Part shown: piece after piece, positions 1 to 8,631 of the stretch
Layout of the letters: each line of letters starts with the position of its first letter
Numbering within the stretch: position 1 is the stretch's first letter
NCBI GenBank assembly: GCA_947253595.1
Contig: CAMXZR010000039.1
Coordinates: 1-13,855, forward strand
Reading direction: 5' to 3'
DNA: 13,855 nt
From: an uncultured Olsenella sp.
GTDB taxonomy: Bacteria > Actinomycetota > Coriobacteriia > Coriobacteriales > Atopobiaceae
Translations under genes and position numbers: made by a program
The notes under the pieces: model-generated
Seen by the model: only the letters and a program-made list of their open reading frames with translations
Told to the model about the DNA's origin: nothing
Database searches by the model: none

Positions 1-1028
1 GACGACGCGGTAGTCGTCCAGGCTCGTGCAGCGCATGGCAGCGTCCCTCCATGCGGCGGCATGGGGCAGGCCCTTGAGGTACCAGCCCGCGAGGCTGCGG
101 GCACGGGCCAGGTGGGCCCCCGTGGCGTCGAGGAGCCTCACGTGGCACTCGAAGGCAGCGAGCCTCTGCGCCAGCGTGGGGACGATGGGCGTCCCGCCGT
201 CCAGGAGCGCCCTCGCGGACGAGAAGACCCAGGGATCGCCGTAGCTCCCCCGCGCCACCATGACGCCGACGGCCCCGGTCTGACCGAGCATGCGCGCGGC
301 GGCGGCGGCGTCCTCCACGTCGCCCGAACCGATGACGGGCACGTCCACCGCCTCGGCGACGCGGCGCACCACGCCCCAGTCGGCCCTCCCGCGGTAGAGC
401 TGGCTCGCGCTCCTCCCGTGCACCGCGATGGCGGAGGCTCCGGCGTCGGCGAGGACGCGCGCGAACTCGGGGGCCTGCTCCTCCCCATCGCGCCTCCCGC
501 GCCTGATCTTGCAGCTGACGGGGACCCTCCCCTGCCCCAGGCAGGCACGGACGATCCGTGCGGCGAGCTCGGGCTCGTCCATGAGGGCGGAACCCTCCCC
601 CTTGCGGGTCACCTTGGGCACGGGGCAGGCCATGTTGACGTCAATGAGGGCAAGACGGTCCTGAAGCCGATCGGCAACCTCGAGGGCGGCCTCGCGGAAC
701 TGCTCGGGCCTGGAGCCGAAGAGCTGCACGGCGACCTCGGCCTCCCCCTCGACGGGAAGGACCAGGTCCCAGGTCTTCTGCCCGCCGTAGTGGATTCCCG
801 CGACCGATACCATCTCGGTGTACGCGAGGCCCGCCCCACCGGCACGGGCCATCAGGCGGTAGGCACCGTCGGTGACGCCCGCCATCGGTGCCATGAGGAG
901 GGGGTTCTGGGCCAGCCGCTCCCGGATGCCCCGCTGGCGGGACGGACGGCCCTCGGGGAGCTCGAGCCCCGCCCTGGGAGCGAGGTCCAAGAGGATGCGA
1001 AGCGTCCTTGCGTCCCAGCTCGGGACCG

Positions 1029-1032
<4 letters not shown>
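1..1032 (-). CDS. dusB: tRNA-dihydrouridine synthase, NifR3/DusB family (C-terminal end cut by window edge)
   Basis: Flavin enzyme that reduces uridine to dihydrouridine in the D-loop of tRNA, in the cytoplasm. 344 codons are visible and the stop lies beyond base 1. The TIM-barrel entry motif NPLLMAPMAGVTDGAYR begins near residue 36. The Dus signature NMACPVPKVTRKGEGSAL carries the catalytic Cys136 (codon 627-625); most relatives have NMGCP, so Ala replaces Gly here. CKIRRG follows, then HGRSASQLYRGRADW and the FMN phosphate-binding VIGSGDV. I chose GTG at 1032 because it overlaps the lepA stop by four bases (GTGA) and AAGGTGG lies upstream; the next ATG would remove the first barrel strand. 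This start leaves about 34 residues before the barrel, longer than usual. It is almost certainly co-transcribed and translationally coupled with lepA. The family is certain, the DusB subgroup likely. Confidence 0.94.
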
Positions 1033-2840
<1,808 letters not shown>

Positions 2841-2847
2841 GCGGATG

Positions 2848-2853
2848 ATATTA
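2848..2853 (-). promoter_or_regulatory. Candidate -10 box of lepA (leaderless promoter)
   Basis: On the minus strand TAATAT (fits TANNNT) is followed by exactly seven bases and then the lepA ATG, so transcription could begin at the A of the start codon. No purine-rich ribosome site lies between the box and the ATG. The -35 position (about 2876-2871) is a poor match, so this rests on the -10 spacing alone. It is an inference from sequence layout. Confidence 0.45.
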
Positions 2854-2871
2854 TCCCAAAGGCTGGTGGAG

Positions 2872-2880
2872 TGCTATACT
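2872..2880 (+). promoter_or_regulatory. Extended -10 promoter of rpsT
   Basis: TGCTATACT is an extended -10 element (TG, one base, TATACT at 2875-2880). The -35 region 17 bases upstream (2852-2857) is weak, as is common with extended -10 sites. The predicted start is near 2887, giving a leader of about 93 nt before the rpsT GTG. The -35 zone coincides with the lepA -10 box on the other strand, so the two promoters appear superimposed. Confidence 0.5.
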
Positions 2881-2979
2881 GCGCTGGTTGACCTCGCCGT
2901 GTCAGGTGTCGGATTCCCCCACGTCCTTCACCTCGTCTTGTTCAGAGGCCTCAGGGATAAGTACCGAAAGGAACCGCAC

Positions 2980-3243
2980 GTGGCTAACATCAAGTCTCAG
3001 AAGAAGCGCATCATCACCGCCGAGAAGGCCCGCGTCCGCAACAAGGCGGTCCGCTCCGAGCTGAAGACCGCCGTCAAGAAGGTCCGCGTCGCCGTCGAGG
3101 GCGGCGACGTCTCCGTCGCGCAGGACGCCGCCAACAAGGCCGGCCGTCTCCTCGACAAGGCCGCCTCGAAGGGCATCATTCACAAGAACCAGGCCGCCGA
3201 TCGCAAGAGCGGCGTCCAGAAGCTGGTCAACACCCTGAAGTAG
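2980..3243 (+). CDS. rpsT: 30S ribosomal protein S20
   Basis: Primary 16S rRNA-binding protein of the small subunit. The 87 residues are the normal length. It starts MANIKSQKKRI, is rich in Lys and Arg, and carries the alternating basic helices of S20 (KSQKKRI..KARVRNKAVRS..LKTAVKKV) and the C-terminal HKNQAADRKSGVQKL motif. The start is GTG at 2980, set by AAAGGA at 2967-2972 with seven bases between; the same frame is open upstream but has no similarity to S20. It is the only convincing plus-strand gene here, with its own promoter and a strong hairpin 18 bases after the stop. S20 represses its own translation in E. coli; the leader of about 93 nt leaves room for a similar control, but I see no specific structure. 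Confidence 0.98.
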   Translation: MANIKSQKKRIITAEKARVRNKAVRSELKTAVKKVRVAVEGGDVSVAQDAANKAGRLLDKAASKGIIHKNQAADRKSGVQKLVNTLK

Positions 3244-3261
3244 CCTGCTTCACCAAGAAAC

Positions 3262-3310
3262 CGCAAAGCGGACGGGCCCGGAACTCAGTTCCGGGCCCGT
3301 CCGCTTTGCG
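3262..3310. terminator. Bidirectional terminator between rpsT and the broken glycosyltransferase-like gene
   Basis: Perfect 23-bp inverted repeat with a three-base loop (arms 3262-3284 and 3288-3310), very GC-rich. It lies 18 bases after the rpsT stop and between two convergent genes. There is no T-run after it on the plus strand; on the minus strand it is followed by GTTTCTT, a weak U-tract. It probably blocks transcription from both sides. Confidence 0.8.
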
Positions 3311-3405
3311 CAGGTTGACCAGTTCTGCCACCTCGAGGACTCGTCGGGAACCCAAGGTCATGGCCGGCGGTTGCCCACGAAAAGGCAGGCGAATGACACA
3401 AGGGC

Positions 3406-4478
3406 CTAGGAGGACCCATGGCCGACGACTGCCCGCATGAGTTTCCTCCAGGCGGCCAGATTCGCTTCATAGCTCTCTTCGTCGAGCGCCACGCGCCTGG
3501 AGAAGCGAGAGAACTCCCTGGCCACCTGACCGAACGGGAGATGGAAGTGGCCCTCCATCCTCGGTGCGAGATACCTCAGCTCGTCGCTCACCCTCTGCGC
3601 CCTGGAGTCAAAGTCATCCCGCCCCGAGAGCCACATCAGCAGTGGCTTGTAACGAATCCACCCGATACAGGCCTTGTAGAACCTCTCCGCGACTCTTGGG
3701 TCCGTCGCTTCGATCCGCCCCATGCGCAGGGGGAGGTTCCCCTGGAGAAGGCCCGAATACCGCATGAAGCCATCGTGGAACGTGTAGACTGGCACGCGGG
3801 CAACCCTCTGGTCGCCTAGCGCTGCCGCGAAGAAGGCGTCTTCTCCCCTCGCACCCCTCGGGTTGAAGAACGGAACCGTCCGCGCGTGGCCCGTGAGCCT
3901 GATTCCAAGATTCGACCCGGAGATCGGGAGCCCGTCCATCCTCCCGCGCTCGAGCGTCGTTGCCTTGGGTTCCGTTAGTGATACCCGTTGGTCACATCAA
4001 ACGAGTCGAGCGCCCTGACATGCTCGCAGAAAACGTCTTGGCCGCACCAGTATGCGAGTCCGCCCCGATCCGTCACGGCAAGGGGGTACTCATCGTCATC
4101 AAGGAAGAGGAGCGCGTCCATGCCCCTGCGCACGGCCTCGTAAAGGACCACGTTCCTCTTGCCCGCATACCCTCTGCCAAAGAGCTGCTGTGCCTCCCCC
4201 TCCTTCAAGGCCCCTCCATCGCAAAGGTCCTTGCACATGGCTCGCACCGACTCGGGACCGATGAAGGAGACCGATTGGAACGTGTCCCTTATCTCGTCCT
4301 GGAGGTGGACGTAATCGTCCACGCACGTATGGTTGTACTCCAGGTCGTAGGCAACAATCAGATGGATGCCGATGGGGTGCTCCCTGATCAAGCCACTCCA
4401 GTGATAGGCATAGGTCTTAAGAACGTTACGAAAGCTCTTCCTACCGGTTACGAAACCGACGGCGATCTCTTTCAACAA
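3406..4478 (-). pseudogene. Glycosyltransferase-like protein of unknown function, frameshifted and internally shortened
   Basis: Two minus-strand frames that belong together. The first (4478 down to 3975) begins LLKEIAVGFVTGRKSF, contains a DxD-like acidic patch in LLFLDDDEYPLAV, typical of GT-A glycosyltransferases, and stops after DVTNGYH. The second, in another frame (open from 3996 down to 3406), carries LPISGSNLGIRLTG, NPRGARGEDAFFAA, VYTFHDGF and GWIRYKPLLMWLSGRDD. From memory these are consecutive parts of one family of uncharacterised proteins of roughly 350 aa known from clostridia and relatives. There the two parts are joined by about 45-60 residues that are absent here, so a deletion plus frameshift is likely. 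I place the start at TTG 4478, ten bases after GGAGG (4493-4489); GTG 4517 is the alternative. Base composition is visibly less GC-rich than the neighbours, hinting at acquisition. The exact sugar transfer role is unknown. Confidence 0.6.
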
Positions 4479-4574
4479 GCTTGTCGAACCTCCAGTACTT
4501 GGTGCGCCGGCTGGCACGGGCGGACGCTCACTCAGGGAATGTGCGTGGACGCGCCGCCGCTCGGACGCAATTCC

Positions 4575-5303
4575 TTAATGGCAGCATCCTCCCTCGTGGC
4601 CTCCGCAGCCCTGCCCATGCTCGTGGTCGTGGTGGTCGCAGGTCGCAGACTCGAGCTTCACGAGCCTGCCTGCCAGGTACGCCTCCACGACGGAGTCCGC
4701 GCCTCCCTCCTGGCCGGGATAGACCTCGACGCCCGCCTGGGCAAGGGCCGCCTGGGCGCCCCCGCCGATGCCCCCGCAGATGAGGAGGTCCACGCCGCCC
4801 TCCGCAAGCAGGCCGGCCAGCGCTCCGTGCCCCACCCCGTTGGACCCCAGCACCTGGGAGGAGGTCACCTCGCCGTCCTCCACCTCGTAGACCTTGAACT
4901 GCTCCGTCCTGCCAAAGTGCTGGAAGACCCTACCGTCCTCGTAGGTGACCGCAATCCTCATCGTCCGCTCTCCCTTCGATAGCGCCCAGGTCCTTTCCCG
5001 GGCCTCCGTGCCAGCGCGAAGGCGGACGTTGCCGCCCCCCACCACCAGCTCCCCGCCATTGACGAGGAAGTCCGCGACCTTCCTCCGCGCGCGGTCGTAG
5101 ATGCCCGCGACGGTGGAGCGCGCCACGCCCATGCTGGATGCAGCCTCCTGCTGGTCGAACCCCATGAGGTCGATGAGACGGATGGCCTCGAGCTCGTCGA
5201 GGGCGAGCTCGAGGCTGCGCTCGCGCGTAACCCCGTCAGGGGCAAAGCGAAGGTATTCGGGCACGAGTCCGACCTCGCGGACCTTCGGGCGCCTTCCCAG
5301 CAT
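4575..5303 (-). CDS. DUF134 helix-turn-helix protein fused to NifX/NafY-like iron-molybdenum cofactor-binding domain
   Basis: 242 aa in three parts. Residues 1-95 are a DUF134 (UPF0251) domain with LDELEAIRLIDLMGFDQQEA and a sigma-factor-like helix-turn-helix (EAASSMGVARSTVAGIYDRA, about 53-72), so DNA binding is likely. Residues 115-215 (MRIAVTYEDGRVFQHFGRTE ... LLICGGIGGGAQAAL) are the dinitrogenase iron-molybdenum cofactor biosynthesis fold of NifX/NafY and the NifB C-terminus. Residues 222-242 form a metal-binding-looking tail with four Cys and six His. No nitrogenase gene is near; such proteins are widespread in anaerobes without nitrogenase and their role is unknown. Start ATG 5303 follows GGGAG. 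Inside the frame ATG 4961, at the start of the NifX domain, has its own GGGAG eight bases upstream, so a shorter product may also be made. A perfect inverted repeat covers the promoter, suggesting autoregulation. Confidence 0.88.
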   Translation of the reverse strand: MLGRRPKVREVGLVPEYLRFAPDGVTRERSLELALDELEAIRLIDLMGFDQQEAASSMGVARSTVAGIYDRARRKVADFLVNGGELVVGGGNVRLRAGTEARERTWALSKGERTMRIAVTYEDGRVFQHFGRTEQFKVYEVEDGEVTSSQVLGSNGVGHGALAGLLAEGGVDLLICGGIGGGAQAALAQAGVEVYPGQEGGADSVVEAYLAGRLVKLESATCDHHDHEHGQGCGGHEGGCCH

Positions 5304-5312
5304 GGTTTCTCC

Positions 5313-5340
5313 CTACTTAATGGTAAATGTCATTAAGTAG
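5313..5340. promoter_or_regulatory. Palindromic operator candidate upstream of the DUF134-NifX gene
   Basis: Arms CTACTTAATG (5313-5322) and CATTAAGTAG (5331-5340) are perfect inverted repeats separated by eight bases, in an AT-rich patch between GC-rich genes. The site sits 9 bases upstream of the ATG. On the minus strand a TATACT box (5344-5339) runs into the outer arm, so a bound protein would block the promoter or initiation. The HTH domain of the adjacent gene is the obvious candidate binder (inference). Confidence 0.65.
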
Positions 5341-5370
5341 TATAGGACACGCATCGTCCCTGCATGCCAA
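5339..5370 (-). promoter_or_regulatory. Candidate promoter of the DUF134-NifX gene
   Basis: On the minus strand TTGGCA (5370-5365) and TATACT (5344-5339) resemble -35 and -10 boxes. Their 20-base spacing is longer than ideal, so the -35 is uncertain. The -10 overlaps the first two bases of the inverted repeat. Confidence 0.35.
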
Positions 5371-5404
5371 AAAACTGACATATAGCATAAAAGGGAGGGT
5401 CAGT
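5369..5404 (-). terminator. Weak terminator candidate after holA
   Basis: On the minus strand ACTGAC (5404-5399), overlapping the holA stop codon, can pair with GTCAGT (5379-5374) across a 19-base loop. It is followed at once by a run of six T (counting the last stem base). The six-pair stem is short, but the U-run and the position at the end of the operon fit a terminator. Confidence 0.35.
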
Positions 5405-6473
5405 CAGGTCGGGACGCGACGGAGACGCGAGACGAGGTCCCGCAGACGTCCAGGACGAGGGAGCTGAGGCAGCTGCGCGGGTCCTCTCCGCCCTTCAGCG
5501 CGGCGTCCGCCTTGCTGCAGAGGACGAGGGAGCGCTCGAGCTCGCCGTCGCGGAAGAACCGGGCCCAGCGCTGGTGGTTCTTGAGCTGCCAGTCCTGCCT
5601 GGCGCGCGGCTTGGCGGGCCTCTTGCCGCCCCTGTGCCCCGCAGCCGAAGACGCAGAGATCGAATCGTAGGCGAGGAGCTCCTCCCCTAGGCTTCCTATG
5701 GTGCCCCGGGAAACGAGAGAGCGGGTGCAGACGAGCTCCCTCAGACGGGCAACCAGAAGCGAGAGAAGCCTGACCTCGGAGTTGGCGGGCATGAGGGCGT
5801 AGAGCGAGAGGGCCCGCGCCGCGTCGCGGTCGCAGACGGCGTCCAGGAAGTCCCAGGGCTTGACCTCGGCCGTACGGGCCACGTGCTCGATGACGTCTGC
5901 GCGCGTTATGGCGCCGCTCGCGCGGCAGAGCTCGCTCAGGGTCTTGAGCTGGCCGTCGATGAGGGACATGGATTCCCCCACCCGGTCCACGAGTTCCCGG
6001 GCGCTGTCCTCGTCCATAGCCATCCCATGACGCTGGGCGAGCCTGCGCACATCGGACGGAAGCTGCCAGGCCTTCTTACCTCCACAGTCGATCACGGCGT
6101 CCCTGCCCACTGCCGACACGGCCTTGTAGAGCCTGGTCGTCCTGGCGAGGCTCTCTGCAACGAGGCAGAGGACGCAATCGGGGTTAGGGTCCTGGAGGTA
6201 CCCGACCACCGCCTCCGAGCAGGGCTTCGCAAGCCTGTCGGCACCATGTATGATCACGAGTCGCTGTCCGGACCCCACGGGCAGCGTGTTGAGCGACGCC
6301 AGGAGATCTGCCGGTTCGATGGGGGAGCTCGCCTCGCGCTCGTCGAGGTTGAAGGCGGCGAGGCCCTCGTCGAGACGTGCCCTCAGCCTCTCCACGACGC
6401 GGCCGGCCTTGACGGCGTTGCTTCCCACCGCCAGATACGCGGGTAGCAGAGCACCCGATGCCTTTGCTGCCAA
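5400..6473 (-). CDS. holA: DNA polymerase III delta subunit (clamp loader)
   Basis: Subunit of the replicative clamp loader that opens the beta sliding clamp. The frame shows the HolA pattern: an N-terminal P-loop-like but non-catalytic module (LLPAYLAVGSNAVKAGRVVE), RLVIIHGADRLAK in place of Walker B, the VLCLVAESLARTTRLYKAV strand-helix, a lid segment with ELVDRVGESMSLIDGQLKTL, and the C-terminal collar helices (EVKPWDFLDAVCDRDAARAL ... LLSLLVARLRELV). With TTG 6473 it has 357 residues, normal for the family. That TTG follows AGGGGAGGG; an upstream in-frame TTG at 6497 would add eight residues but lacks a ribosome site. It lies 27 bases after the comEC stop, and the comEC-holA pairing is common in Gram-positives. 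It is likely the last gene of the comEA-comEC-holA unit. Confidence 0.92.
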   Translation of the reverse strand: MAAKASGALLPAYLAVGSNAVKAGRVVERLRARLDEGLAAFNLDEREASSPIEPADLLASLNTLPVGSGQRLVIIHGADRLAKPCSEAVVGYLQDPNPDCVLCLVAESLARTTRLYKAVSAVGRDAVIDCGGKKAWQLPSDVRRLAQRHGMAMDEDSARELVDRVGESMSLIDGQLKTLSELCRASGAITRADVIEHVARTAEVKPWDFLDAVCDRDAARALSLYALMPANSEVRLLSLLVARLRELVCTRSLVSRGTIGSLGEELLAYDSISASSAAGHRGGKRPAKPRARQDWQLKNHQRWARFFRDGELERSLVLCSKADAALKGGEDPRSCLSSLVLDVCGTSSRVSVASRPD

Positions 6474-6500
6474 AATCCCTCCCCTCTCTGCACCCAACCA

Positions 6501-8069
6501 CTATGACACATGGCGAGGGGGCGGACCCCCTCTCGCTGCGGCAGGCTGCAGCCAGAGAAGTGCCAGGGCAATCTCCCCCGCCCAGAGGAGAGGGGGAAGC
6601 CAGGGCTCGTTCGGCAGGCTCACGGCGGCGAGGGGAAGCGCGGATATACGCTCCACCAGGACGGAGAGCAGTTCGAAGCAGGTTTTCGATGCGCTCAAGG
6701 GGAGGTCGGACCAGGGAAGGGTGCCCGAGACGAGCAATCCGGGCAGACCCAGGACCAGCCCCAGAGCGAAGGGAGGTGCCCCCAGCAGGTTGGTCAGGGG
6801 CGAAACCAGCGAGAACGTTCCGAAGTAGGCGCAAGTCAAGGGAAGGGTCGAGAACTGGGCCACCATGCTGGCAGACGCGAGGTCCAGCGTCGACGAGGCG
6901 ATTCTGCGAAGCCGCCTGGGCGCGCGACGGGACGAGGGAAGGCACATCGCGGCGCTGGAGAGCGCCAGGTGGAAGAGACGCGCCACGGGCCAGGAGAAGA
7001 GGCAGAGACCCGCCACGGAGGCAAGGGAGAGCTGGAAGCCCAGGCTGCCCGATAGGGCAGGGTCGAAGAGGGCGAGCATGAGCCCCACGAGGCAGAGAGA
7101 CGAGACCGCGTGCCGCCGCCTGCCCGACACCTCGGAGCCAAACGCCGCGCAAGCCATGAGGAGCGCCCTCGTCGCCGAGGGCGGGGCGCCGCAGAGGAGC
7201 ACGAGTGCGAAACCCGTCGACAGGGCGCAGAGCAGGCGTGGGAGGGGCTTGGCGCCCAGGCGGAGGAGGAGCGCGCCGACGACGGACGAGACGATGGCGA
7301 GGTGGCTGCCCGACACCGCCATGAGGTGCGAGAGCCCGCAACGAGAGAGCCTCTCGTCCATGCCGCGCTCCCGTGCCAAAGCGGGGCAGCCCAGAGCCAC
7401 GCCCGCGATCCAGGCGGCGGAATCTGATCGCTCGGCCGCGAGGTGGCGCAGCTGGCGCGCTCTCCAGGCCCTGAGGCGTCCCATCCCGCCGGCCTGCCAC
7501 CCCCTGGACGTGACGCCCATGACGCGCAGGCTTCCCACGATTCCCCGCATCCTCGAGGCCTTGCCGAAGTCGTCCGGGGGAAGGGCCGCCCAACGCGTGC
7601 TGCAGCGAAGCCTCTCGCCCATGAAGAGCCTCTGCGGCGAGCGCAGCCAGACCCCGCATGCCCTCCCCGACGGAAGGGTGACCCGTGCCCGGCAGGTGTG
7701 GCTCCCGCGCCGTTGGACCGAGTCCGTCTCGATGTCGAGGACGCACCCGGACCCCGAGACGCGTCCCAGCTCCAACTCGCACTCATCCATCGAGCGGACG
7801 AGCAGGCAGGACCTCGCACAGGCGAGCAGTGCCACCAGGAAGAGGGCAAGGCACAGGCATGCCGCGCCTCTCCCCCTCCCCGTTCCCTCCGCCATCGCAA
7901 GGATGGACGCGATGACGAGAGAGAGGGACACGGGGCCCTGCCACGCGTGGGAAGCTCCCTCATGCCCCAGCACCCAGCGCTCGGCGAGGATGCAGACGAC
8001 CAGGAGGCAGGCGCTGGCCGGTAGCTGGGGACGCAGGGCCGGCTCTGCCGGGCCGCTAGACGCAGGCAT
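6501..8069 (-). CDS. comEC: ComEC/Rec2-type competence channel protein lacking the C-terminal metallo-beta-lactamase domain
   Basis: Inner-membrane channel for single-stranded DNA entry during natural transformation. Of 522 residues, hydrophobic helices fill about 17-90, then an OB-like DUF4131 region (about 95-190), then the Competence domain with its hallmark GLSHLMAVSGSHLAIVS (245-261), APPSATRALLMACAA and repeated hydrophobic segments. Full ComEC proteins are usually 700-800 aa and end in a metallo-beta-lactamase-like domain thought to degrade the non-entering strand. Here the frame stops after LPPLLWAGEIALALLWLQPA and holA follows at once, so that domain is absent, not merely shifted in frame. 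Start ATG 8069 overlaps the comEA end by 14 bases; the same frame is open further upstream but reads Arg/Ser-rich shadow sequence. Ribosome site is weak (AGAAG), consistent with translational coupling. Confidence 0.92.
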   Translation of the reverse strand: MPASSGPAEPALRPQLPASACLLVVCILAERWVLGHEGASHAWQGPVSLSLVIASILAMAEGTGRGRGAACLCLALFLVALLACARSCLLVRSMDECELELGRVSGSGCVLDIETDSVQRRGSHTCRARVTLPSGRACGVWLRSPQRLFMGERLRCSTRWAALPPDDFGKASRMRGIVGSLRVMGVTSRGWQAGGMGRLRAWRARQLRHLAAERSDSAAWIAGVALGCPALARERGMDERLSRCGLSHLMAVSGSHLAIVSSVVGALLLRLGAKPLPRLLCALSTGFALVLLCGAPPSATRALLMACAAFGSEVSGRRRHAVSSLCLVGLMLALFDPALSGSLGFQLSLASVAGLCLFSWPVARLFHLALSSAAMCLPSSRRAPRRLRRIASSTLDLASASMVAQFSTLPLTCAYFGTFSLVSPLTNLLGAPPFALGLVLGLPGLLVSGTLPWSDLPLSASKTCFELLSVLVERISALPLAAVSLPNEPWLPPLLWAGEIALALLWLQPAAARGGPPPRHVS

Positions 8070-8628
8070 GGCTTCTGATCTTCTCGAGCTTCTTCTGGCC
8101 GATGCCCGAGACGCGCGCGAGGTCGTCGACGCTCGCGAAGGGGCCATGGGCCTCGCGGTCCTCCACGATGGCCCGCGCCGTCGACGCGCCAACGCCGGGA
8201 AGGGTCTGCAACGTCGCCGCGTCCGCAACGTTGAGGTTCACGAGGCCCTCGAACGCTGCGCCCCCGGCTGGGTCAACAACCTGCCCGCCTGGTCCGGACA
8301 CACGGCCGGATTCCTCGCCCTCACGGGGTACGTAGACCTTCTCGCCGTCCCTGACCTCGGTGGCAAGGTTGAGGTCTGTGCAGTCGGCATCCTCGAGCAG
8401 ACCTCCCGCTGCCTCCACGGCGTCATTCGCACGAGGTCTCTGCATTCTCAGCTCCACCAGTCCTGGGCGTGCCACCGCCCCGTCGACATGGACCAGGACG
8501 GCCTCCGTCCTCGTGTCGGCGTCGTCCTCTGCCCGCGGGGCTTCAGTCGACCCCGAGCCCGCAGCCGGCACGGGGTCGGCTGCGGAAGCCTCGGATGCGG
8601 GCCCGTCATGCCCCTGCGGTGCCCCCAC
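8056..8628 (-). CDS. comEA: ComEA-like DNA receptor, soluble part (membrane anchor cut off by an in-frame TGA)
   Basis: ComEA binds incoming double-stranded DNA outside the membrane. From GTG 8628 the product is 190 aa: a Pro/Ala/acidic linker (1-40), an SLBB domain (AVLVHVDGAVARPGLVEL ... GEKVYVP), a second Gly-rich linker, and two helix-hairpin-helix motifs at the C-terminus (LNVADAATLQTLPGVGASTA and FASVDDLARVSGIGQKKLEK). All these match ComEA. ComEA needs an N-terminal membrane anchor, and exactly that is found in the same frame just upstream (see 8632-8763), separated by TGA at 8634-8632. GTG 8628 lies three bases after the stop with no well-spaced ribosome site, so reinitiation would be poor and the product cytoplasmic. 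The gene is therefore probably inactive as a receptor in this strain, unless the TGA is a sequence error. Confidence 0.82.
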   Translation of the reverse strand: MGAPQGHDGPASEASAADPVPAAGSGSTEAPRAEDDADTRTEAVLVHVDGAVARPGLVELRMQRPRANDAVEAAGGLLEDADCTDLNLATEVRDGEKVYVPREGEESGRVSGPGGQVVDPAGGAAFEGLVNLNVADAATLQTLPGVGASTARAIVEDREAHGPFASVDDLARVSGIGQKKLEKIRSHACV

Positions 8629-8631
8629 GCC

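Noticed and set aside
3406..4517. Two separate genes instead of one broken one
   Set aside because: The downstream ATG (3939) has its ribosome-site-like GGGAGG directly abutting the start codon, too close to work, and the two products look like the two ends of one protein family.
3960..4982. Plus-strand open frame of 340 codons opposite the broken gene and the NifX-like domain
   Set aside because: It spans two unrelated minus-strand frames and shows no family pattern or ribosome site.
4575..5303. Nitrogenase maturation gene, implying nitrogen fixation
   Set aside because: Only the NifX/NafY-like fold is present; no nif structural or nifB/E/N gene lies in the window, and such domains are common in non-fixing anaerobes.
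6184..7782. Minus-strand open frame of 532 codons overlapping comEC and holA
   Set aside because: Arg/Pro/Gly-rich, no family features, and it runs through two well-supported genes in another frame.
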